This document shows, one piece after another, positions 56,240 through 64,000 of a stretch of DNA of 64,000 nucleotides. Both the position numbers and the translations under genes were made by a program. Position 1 is the stretch's first letter, and each line of letters opens with the position of its first letter. This stretch comes from Anaspis maculata (lineage: Eukaryota > Arthropoda > Insecta > Coleoptera > Scraptiidae), in contig OX421966.1 of NCBI GenBank assembly GCA_949128115.1, positions 47,861,416 through 47,925,415 of the forward strand. Direction: 5' to 3'. Below the pieces are notes generated by a model. It did no database searches. It was not told the DNA's origin and saw only the letters and a list, made by a program, of their open reading frames with translations.

Positions 56240-56582
56240 TAGTGATGAGAGAGAATATTTCAGCACTGGTTTCAGAATGTGAGAACCCTCGTTCATCCTC
56301 CAACGGGGGTGCGAAATTGCGCCAGGAGCCTGCCCCTCAAAATGACCAACGGGCAAACCGTGCGATGTTTTTTTAGAGAAACTCATCAGAGACCTTGCCT
56401 GTGATAAGAAAGAATATTTCAGAAGGTGAGAACCCCTGTTCATCCTCCAACGTGGGTACGAAATTGCTCCAGGAGCCTGCTCCGCAAAGTGAGGAACGGG
56501 CAAACCGTGCGTTGTTTTTTCAGAGAAACACATCTGAGACCTTGCTCGTGATGAGAGAGAATATTTCACAAGGTTAGAACCT
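56240..56582 (-). repeat. Two satellite monomers in inverted orientation
   Basis: About 2.2 monomers of the 147-bp satellite found at 59.48-64.0 kb lie here in the opposite orientation: CATCCTCCAACGGGGGTGCG, GGAGCCTGC, ACGGGCAAACCGTGCG. Spacings between AGAGAATATTTCA-type landmarks are 158 and 147. They are more diverged than the main array. Confidence 0.9.
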
Positions 56583-56619
56583 CCGCTCTTTTAGACCATT
56601 CTAAGATATTTGACCCGTC

Positions 56620-58035
56620 GGGGCACGAAAAATATCTCTTGGGAGGCACTCTAGTGGGGTTCAAAGCTGGGCCCCAAAATGTTCAAAAAATTACCTTATT
56701 CGGCACTGATCCAATTTTTAAGCATCAAATGTGATCATGTCGAGTCTGTTGAGGTTGACAATGGTTTTTTGAAAGAAAAAACTAAAAAGGGGGTCAAGGG
56801 GGATGGGATTTTTTGAAAAATACCATGCACTCTCTTTCTGTTTAATTTTGAGGTGCGTGTCAGTTACAATTCCATCGACGAAGCAACGTTTTGAATTGTT
56901 GAATAAAATAAATATAATGGGTAAAACTGGCTCGTCGGGCCAGTTAAAATTTCCATCAGGAGCAGATGTAGACGTCTACTAAACTTCTTCGGCGGTATTT
57001 TAGTCCATACACAAAAACTGCTTGAAACTTGGAGTGACGCAATATCATTTGGCACACACATTCCTCAGACCGTTCCGAGCTGTTTGATATTCCAAACTAC
57101 GCAAAATTTTTATCGGAGGGTATTTTAGGGGGCATCAAAGTTTGGCCCCAAGATGTTCAATGAATAACTTAATTTGACACGGTTGAATTCTTGAGCCTCA
57201 GATGTGATCATGTCGAGTCCTCTTGAGTTGATGATATGGTTATTTGAAACAAAAACCAGAACATGGGGGTATTGGGTGGTGTTTTTTGAAAAGTGTCAAA
57301 ACTGCCATGCACTCCGTTTCAGAAAAAAAAATTTGAGGTTGTTCCGCTACGATTCCAACGATCAAAAATCGATGCGAAATATTGAATCATACTTGACAGG
57401 TGGAACTGGCTTGTTGGGCCAACTACCCCGTTGATAGCTACTCTAGTATTCAGACTTATGTCTGTGACTTAACTAATATGATGATATGATGATCCTTCAA
57501 AATAAATATAGACCATTATACACAATGGAAAAAAAGTGACATTATTGGAATCGCGATGAGTAGATACCCCGCGGAATAAGTCAAAAGCGATACCTTGCCA
57601 GTAATGATTATTTCAAAAATAGTTGGTAATTCGCCCCCTTGAAACCATCTTCTCAATTCAGTAGTGGTCTCTATTCGTTTCAAAGAGCCGCACCATGATG
57701 TTTGATCGTCTGGGCATGAGTCCAAATATTCAAAGAAGCTATCAACGGGGTGGTAAAAAGCGGACCTTCAAATCAGCCCCACATGGAAGTTTTTTGCACA
57801 AGCCATTTGCACCTGTCAAATTTGATTCAATATTTCACATCGATTTTTGATCCTTGGAATAGTGAGTGGCACCTCAAAATTGGTCTGAAAGGGAGTGCAT
57901 GGCATTTTTTACACTTTTCAAGAAACACCCCCAATTACCCCCATTTTCTGTTTTTTGTTTCAAATAACAACATCATCAACTTCAGAAGACTCAACATGAT
58001 CACACGCTGAAGAATTCAATCAGTGTCAAATGAAT
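56620..58035. repeat. Diverged direct and inverted repeats
   Basis: 56620-57060 and 57090-57440 are diverged direct copies (GGCCCCAA.ATGTTCAA, then TGTGATCATGTCGAGTC). 57160-57440 is also inverted at 57737-58035 (GCTATCAACGGGGTGG, CGATTTTTGATC, GACTCAACATGATCACA). Thus three copies of one unit exist, two direct and one inverted. No coding sequence. Confidence 0.75.
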
Positions 58036-58059
58036 AGACTAGGATCATTTTCCCAAAAA

Positions 58060-58556
58060 TCTGATGCAAGAAGCATTTCATGTAACAGTTGGGCAACAAC
58101 ACAACAGGGTGAGTCTGGTTCGAACTCAGAGGGCATTGATGTTACGAGGGGCGTACTGCAGGGGGACTGTCTTAGCCCCAGTCTTTTTCTATTGTTTATT
58201 AGTGACTTCCCGGAATATCTGCGAAGGCAGGGGGCGAAGGGCGTGTCCCTGGACAGTGGCGATAACGTCTGCATGCTAAGCTATGCTGATGACCTGGTCA
58301 TCCTTTCGGACTCTCCAAGAGCTAACCAGTTAAACCTCACAATCCTAAGTTCTTATTGTGGAAGAAACAGCATTGAAGTAAACATTGATAAAACAAAAAT
58401 TGTGATTTTTCGACGGGGATACAAGTCATCACCACCGGACTTCTACTATAACGGGTCAAGGATCTAAATCGTCAATAGTTTTACTTACCTGGGGGTCACG
58501 TTCTCTTACAACGGCCGCTATGTGGACCAGGTGAAATCAATCACCAGTAAAAGTAA
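58060..58556 (+). pseudogene. Non-LTR retrotransposon reverse-transcriptase fragment
   Basis: The frame contains the RVT_1 motifs GVLQGDCLSPSLFLLFISDF and, 40 residues on, SYADDLVILSDS with the catalytic Asp pair, then NIDKTKIVIFRRG. After an in-frame TAA at 58465-58467 the same frame continues as VNSFTYLGVTFSYNGRYV, also a conserved post-YADD block. It is therefore a short internal piece of a LINE ORF2 with one stop; endonuclease and the rest of RT are missing. The motif style fits jockey/CR1-like elements, but the clade is not certain. A TACAGGGTGG end abuts it at 58557. Confidence 0.85.
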
Positions 58557-58687
58557 TACAGGGTGGCCCAACGAAAACAGAACAGAGGGGCTTTCGGGCA
58601 TATCACATCATTTTTTCGAAAAAAGCTCAGACAGGTCGATTTTTATATCGAAGGGAACATCTGAAACATACATTGGTAATTTTCTAT
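58557..58687 (+). repeat. TACAGGGTGG element end
   Basis: AATACAGGGTGGCCCAACG interrupts the LINE fragment. Only this end is seen, running into the palindrome that follows. Confidence 0.5.
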
Positions 58688-59462
58688 CCTCAGCCCCCTC
58701 ACCCCTACCCACCTCAACTTTAGAATTTCAAATGACACCATCTACTTTGCGATACATCAAATCAAATCAAATCACCTCCCATCTTCCTAAATTTCTCTGG
58801 CTGTCCAATTTCATATCCTCGACCCCTCAATTCTCTTCAATTCAATCAGCGTCATCCTAAATAGCATCTAGGGAGAAAAATTTCGGTGGAGAAAAGTGTT
58901 ACCCAAATTCACCCCTTTCTTCTCCCCACCCCAATTTCAAAACTTAACATACACCACCTACTTTGTGATACATCGAATAAAAGGAAATTGATTTCTCTTT
59001 CTGAAAACAATTTTTTTGAAATTTTCAACCCCTCTCCTGATAAATTGAACATTAGTATTTCAGGGGGAAGGGGGCTTTTTGAAAATTCTGAAAATATTTT
59101 ATCCAGGAATAGAATTCAATTCCCTTCGATTTGATGTATCACAAAGTAGGTAGTGTCATTTTAGATTTTGAAGTTGAGGTGGGGGAGTGAAGGGGTGAGT
59201 TTGGGTGCCACTTTTTACACAAAAAATGTTCTCCCTCGATGCTGTGCAGGATGACGTTGACTAAACTGAAGAGAATTAAGAGATCAAAAATATTACACTG
59301 AAAACTCTTACAATTTTAGGAAGAAGGTGGGTGGGGTTAAAAATTATAAAAATATTTTTTCATAAAGAGATATTAAGTAATTCTCTTCAATTTGATGTAT
59401 CGCAAAGTGGGTGGTGTCATTTGAAACTTCGAAGTTGGGGCGGGTGGGGGTGAGGGGGCTTA
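58688..59462. mobile_element. 775-bp palindrome of poly-pyrimidine character
   Basis: CCCCCTCACCCCTACCCACC at the left mirrors GGGTGGGGGTGAGGGGG at the right, and TTTGCGATACATC mirrors GATGTATCGCAAA. A second pair (TTTGTGATACATCG at 58960 and GATGTATCACAAA at 59132) shows each arm holds two diverged copies of one unit. The centre is about 59075. Confidence 0.8.
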
Positions 59463-59469
59463 AGATAGA

Positions 59470-62400
59470 AATCCGCCAAAAAGCGCACGGTTTGCCCGTT
59501 GGTCATTTTGCCTGTATGCTCCTGGCGCAATTTCGAACCCCGTTGGAGGATGAAAGGAGGTTCTCACCTTCTGAAATAATCTTTCTCACCACAAGCAAGG
59601 TATCTGATGAGTTTCTGTTGGAAAAAAGCGCACGGTTTGCCCGTTGGTCATTTTGCGGGACAGGCTCCTGGCGCAATTTCGCACCCCCGTTGGAGAATGG
59701 ACGGGGGTTCTAACCTTGTGAAATATTCTTTTTCACCACAAGCAAGGTCTCTGATGAGTTTCTGTTGGAAAAAAGCGCATGGTTTGCCCGTTGGTCATTT
59801 TGCGGGACAGGCTCCTGGCGCAATTTCGCACCCCCGTTGGAGGATGGACGGGGGTTCTAACCTTGTGAAATATTCTTTTTCATCACAAGCAAGGTCTCAG
59901 ATGAGTTTTTCTTGAAAAACAACGCACGGTTTGCCCGTTCCTCACTTTGCGAGGCAGGCTCCTGGCGCAATTTCGCACCCCCGTTGGAGGATGAACGGGG
60001 GTTCTCACCTTCTGAAATAATCTTTCTCATCACAGGCAAGGTCTCTGATGAGTTTTTGTTGAAAAAAAGCGCACGGTTTGTCCGTTGGTCATTTTAAGGA
60101 GCAGGCTCCTGGCGCAATTTCGAACCGCGTTGGAAGATGAAAGGAGGTTCTCACCTTCTGAAATAATCTTTCTCACCACAAGCAAGGTCTCTGATGAGTT
60201 TCTGTTGAAGAAAAGCGCACGGTTTGCCCGTTGGTCATTTTGCGGGACAGGCTCCTGGCGCAATTTCGCACCCCCGTTGGAGGATGGACGGGGGTTCTAA
60301 CCTTGTGAAATATTCTTTTTCATCACAAGGAAGGTCTCAGATGAGTTTTTCTTAAAAAACAACGCACGGTTTGCCCGTTCCTCACTTTGCGAGGCAGGCT
60401 CCTGGCGCAATTTCACACCCCCGTTGGAGGATGAACGGGGGTTCTCACCTTCTGAAATAATCTTTCTTACCACAAGCAAGGTATCTGATGAGTTTCTGTT
60501 GAAAAAAAGCGCACGGTTTGCTCGTTGGTCATTTTGCGGGACAGGCTCCTGGCGCAATTTCGAACCCCGTTGGAGGATGAAAGAAGGTTCTCACCCTCTG
60601 AAATAATCTTTCTCACCACAAGCAAGGTCTCTGATGAGTTTCTGTTGGAAAAAAGCGCATGGTTTGCCCGTTGGTCATTTTGCGGGACAGGCTCCTGGCG
60701 CAATTTCGCACCCCCGTTGGAGGATGGACGGGGGTTCTAACCTTGTGAAATGTTCTTTTTCATCACAAGCAAGGTCTCAGATGAGTTTTTCTTGAAAAAC
60801 AACGCACGGTTTGCCCGTTCCTCACTTTGCGAGGCAGGCTCCTGGCGCAATTTCACACCCCCGTTGGAGGATGAACATGGGTTCTCACCTTCTGAAATAA
60901 TCATTCTCACCACAAGCAAGGTATCTGATGAGTTTCTGTTGAAAAAAAGCGCACGGTTTGCCCGTTGGTCATTTTGCGGGACAGGCTCCTGGCGCAATTT
61001 CGAACCCCGTTGGAGGATAAAAGGAGGTTCTCACCTTCTGAAATAATCTTTCTCACCACAAGCAAGGTCTCTGATGAGTTTCTGTTGGAAAAAAGCGCAT
61101 GGTTTGCCCGTTGGTCATTTTGCGGGACAGGCTCCTGGCGCAATTTCGCACCCCCGTTGGAGGATGGACGAGGGTTCTAACCTTGTGAAATGTTCTTTTT
61201 CATCACAAGCAAGGTCTCAGATGAGTTTTTCTTGAAAAACAACGCACGGTTTGCCCGTTCCTCACTTTGCGAGGCAGGCTCCTGGCGCAATTTCGCACCC
61301 CCGTTGGAGGATGAACGGGGGTTCTCACCTTCTGAAATAATCTTTTTCATCACAGGCAAGGTCTCTAATGAGTTTCTGTTGGAAAAAAGCGAACGGTTTG
61401 TCCGTTGGTAATTTTGAGGAGCAGGCTCCTGGCGCAATTTCGAACCCCGTTGGAGGATGAAAAGAGGTTCTCACCTTCTGAAATAATCTTTCTCACCACA
61501 AGCAAGGTCTCTGATGAGTTTCTGTTGAAGAAAAGCGCACGGTTTGCCCGTTGGTCATTTTGCGGGACAGGCTCCTGGCGCAATTTCGCACCCCCGTTGG
61601 AGGATGGACGGGGGTTCTAACCTTGTGAAATATTCTTTTTCATCACAAGGAAGGTCTCAGATGAGTTTTTCTTAAAAAACAACGCACGGTTTGCCCGTTC
61701 CTCACTTTGCGAGGCAGGCTCCTGGCGCAATTTCACACCCCCGTTGGAGGATGAACGGGGGTTCTCACCTTCTGAAATAATCTTTCTTACCACAAGCAAG
61801 GTATCTGATGAGTTTCTGTTGAAAAAAAGCGCACGGTTTGCCCGTTGGTCATTTTGCGGGACAGGCTTCTGGCGCAATTTCGAACCCCGTTGGAGGATGA
61901 AAGAAGGTTCTCACCTTCTGAAATAATCTTTCTCACCACAAGCAAGGTCTCTGATGAGTTTCTGTTGGAAAAAAGCGCATGGTTTGCCCGTTGGTCATTT
62001 TGCGGGACAGGCTCCTGGCGCAATTTCGCACCCCCGTTGGAGGATGGACGGGGGTTCTAACCTTGTGAAATGTTCTTTTTCATCACAAGCAAGGTCTCAG
62101 ATGAGTTTCTGTTGAAGAAAAGCGCACGGTTTGCCCGTTGGTCATTTTGCGGGACAGGCTCCTGGCGCAATTTCGCACCCCCGTTGGAGGATGGACGGGG
62201 GTTCTAACCTTGTGAAATATTCTTTTTCATCACAAGGAAGGTCTCAGATGAGTTTTTCTTAAAAAACAACGCACGGTTTGCCCGTTCCTCACTTTGCGAG
62301 GCAGGCTCCTGGCGCAATTTCACACCCCCGTTGGAGGATGAACGGGGGTTCTCACCTTCTGAAATAATCTTTCTTACCACAAGCAAGGTATCTGATGAGT

Positions 62401-64000
62401 TTCTGTTGAAAAAAAGCGCACGGTTTGCCCGTTGGTCATTTTGCGGGACAGGCTCCTGGCGCAATTTCGAACCCCGTTGGAGGATGAAAGAAGGTTCTCA
62501 CCTTCTGAAATAATCTTTCTCACCACAAGCAAGGTCTCTGATGAGTTTCTGTTGGAAAAAAGCGCATGGTTTGCCCGTTGGTCATTTTGCGGGACAGGCT
62601 CCTGGCGCAATTTCGCACCCCCGTTGGAGGATGGACGAGGGTTCTAACCTTGTGAAATGTTCTTTTTCATCACAAGCAAGGTCTCAGATGAGTTTTTCTT
62701 GAAAAACAACGCACGGTTTGCCCGTTCCTCACTTTGCGAGGCAGGCTCCTGGCGCAATTTCACACCCCCGTTGGAGGATGAACGGGGGTTCTCACCTTCT
62801 GAAATAATCATTCTCACCACAAGCAAGGTATCTGATGAGTTTCTGTTGAAAAAAAGCGCACGGTTTGCCCGTTGGTCATTTTGCGGGACAGGCTCCTGGC
62901 GCAATTTCGAACCCCGTTGGAGGATAAAAGGAGGTTCTCACCTTCTGAAATAATCTTTCTCACCACAAGCAAGGTCTCTGATGAGTTTCTGTTGGAAAAA
63001 AGCGCATGGTTTGCCCGTTGGTCATTTTGCGGGACAGGCTCCTGGCGCAATTTCGCACCCCCGTTGGAGGATGGACGAGGGTTCTAACCTTGTGAAATGT
63101 TCTTTTTCATCACAAGCAAGGTCTCAGATGAGTTTTTCTTGAAAAACAACGCACGGTTTGCCCGTTCCTCACTTTGCGAGGCAGGCTCCTGGCGCAATTT
63201 CGCACCCCCGTTGGAGGATGAACGGGGGTTCTCACCTTCTGAAATAATCTTTTTCATCACAGGCAAGGTCTCTAATGAGTTTCTGTTGAAAAAAAGCGCA
63301 CGGTTTGTCCGTTGGTAATTTTGAGGAGCAGGCTCCTGGCGCAATTTCGAACCCCGTTGGAGGATGAAAAGAGGTTCTCACCTTCTGAAATAATCTTTCT
63401 CACCACAAGCAAGGTCTCTGATGAGTTTCTGTTGAAGAAAAGCGCACGGTTTGCCCGTTGGTCATTTTGCGGGACAGGCTCCTGGCGCAATTTCGAACCC
63501 CGTTGGAGGATAAAAGGAGGTTCTCACCTTCTGAAATAATCTTTCTCACCACAAGCAAGGTCTCTGATGAGTTTCTGTTGGAAAAAAGCGCATGGTTTGC
63601 CCGTTGGTCATTTTGCGGGACAGGCTCCTGGCGCAATTTCGCACCCCCGTTGGAGGATGGACGGGGGTTCTAACCTTGTGAAATATTCTTTTTTATCACA
63701 AGGAAGGTCTCAGATGAGTTTTTCTTAAAAAACAACGCACGGTTTGCCCGTTCCTCACTTTGCGAGGCAGGCTCCTGGCGCAATTTCACACCCCCGTTGG
63801 AGGATGAACGGGGGTTCTCACCTTCTGAAATAATCTTTCTTACCACAAGCAAGGTATCTGATGAGTTTCTGTTGAAAAAAAGCGCACGGTTTGCCCGTTC
63901 CTCACTTTGCGAGGCAGGCTCCTGGCGCAATTTCGCACCCCCGTTGGAGGATGAACGGGGGTTCTCACCTTCTGAAATAATCTTTTTCATCACAGGCAAG
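59470..64000 (+). repeat. Satellite array, 146/147-bp monomers in a 440-bp higher-order unit
   Basis: The landmark GGTTTGCCCG or its variant starts at 59490, 59634, 59781, 59928, 60075, 60221, 60368, 60515, 60661, 60808, 60955, 61101 and 61248, so spacings are 147, 147, 146 repeating to a 440-bp trimer; about 31 monomers reach the window edge. Three types alternate: A (CCTCACTTTGCGAGGCAGG, with CCCCCGTT-N8-AACGGGGG), B (TTTCGAACCCCGTTGG, GAAAGGAGG) and C (GCATGGTTTGCCCG, CTAACCTTGTGAAAT). Blocks from about 60.22 to 61.6 kb recur 1907 bp (13 monomers) further on. Open frames in several phases are by-products of the sequence; the 146-bp monomers break any long frame. Confidence 0.97.

Noticed and set aside
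59700..60010. CENP-B box in the satellite
   Set aside because: Compared the TTCG...CGGG pattern with both strands of types A, B and C; the essential spacing and bases are not met.
59600..64000. Regular repeats as a CRISPR array or as a repetitive protein gene
   Set aside because: Units are head-to-tail without unique spacers, so not CRISPR. Frames break at every 146-bp monomer, so no long repetitive protein is encoded.

Overview
The window is eukaryotic and almost certainly from an insect. The evidence is odorant-receptor (7tm_6 family) exons with consensus GT/AG junctions and very short (51-65 nt) introns, AT-rich intergenic DNA, and an insect-type mix of DNA transposons (piggyBac, hAT, PIF/Harbinger, Tc1/mariner), LTR and non-LTR retroelements and MITEs. 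The order cannot be fixed from the sequence; a hemipteran is a guess. Nothing bacterial, no CRISPR array, no rRNA and no convincing tRNA gene was seen.

Host genes. Every host exon found is on the minus strand and belongs to an odorant-receptor family. One gene looks intact: six exons between 25762 and 14495 join in phase to a 365-residue receptor, but its fourth intron is about 9 kb and holds a piggyBac transposon nested in another element, a second piggyBac-like element and a 1.5 kb palindrome. Other members are wrecks: exons 4-5 of one copy (53839-53505, with a stop and an indel), exon 1, part of exon 2 and the last exon of another (48929-43968, split by a hAT element and a tandem-repeat element), and a possible diverged first exon at 32.7 kb. 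This is a tandem receptor cluster being broken up by transposons.

Layout. 0-8.3 kb: three foldback (palindromic) elements, two PIF/Harbinger transposase remnants, one solo LTR with a 4-bp target duplication and a 3-copy tandem repeat. 8.3-14.5 kb: no gene, one Tc1/mariner transposase remnant. 14.5-25.8 kb: the receptor gene and its TE-filled intron. 25.9-33 kb: SINE-like sequence, a hairpin MITE, a triple-nested palindrome, a 2 kb inverted-repeat element and small foldbacks. 33.3-35.8 kb: a long LTR with promoter, poly(A) signal and primer-binding-like site. 36-44 kb: a 1.6 kb palindrome, a second solo LTR, piggyBac and Harbinger remnants, and a Helentron/HINE-like element. 44-49 kb: a decayed hAT transposase inside the broken receptor. 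49-54 kb: foldback and MITE elements and a third LTR of the TGTTAC family. 54-59.5 kb: fragments, diverged inverted repeats and a non-LTR reverse transcriptase fragment. 59.5-64 kb: a tandem satellite array running off the window edge.

Two things stand out. Long inverted repeats are very dense (at least nine palindromes over 0.4 kb, about 12 kb in total, several built as concentric nests). The terminal satellite has nucleosome-length 146/147-bp monomers in a 440-bp trimeric higher-order repeat, with a further 1907-bp duplication, and a short patch in opposite orientation 3 kb away.
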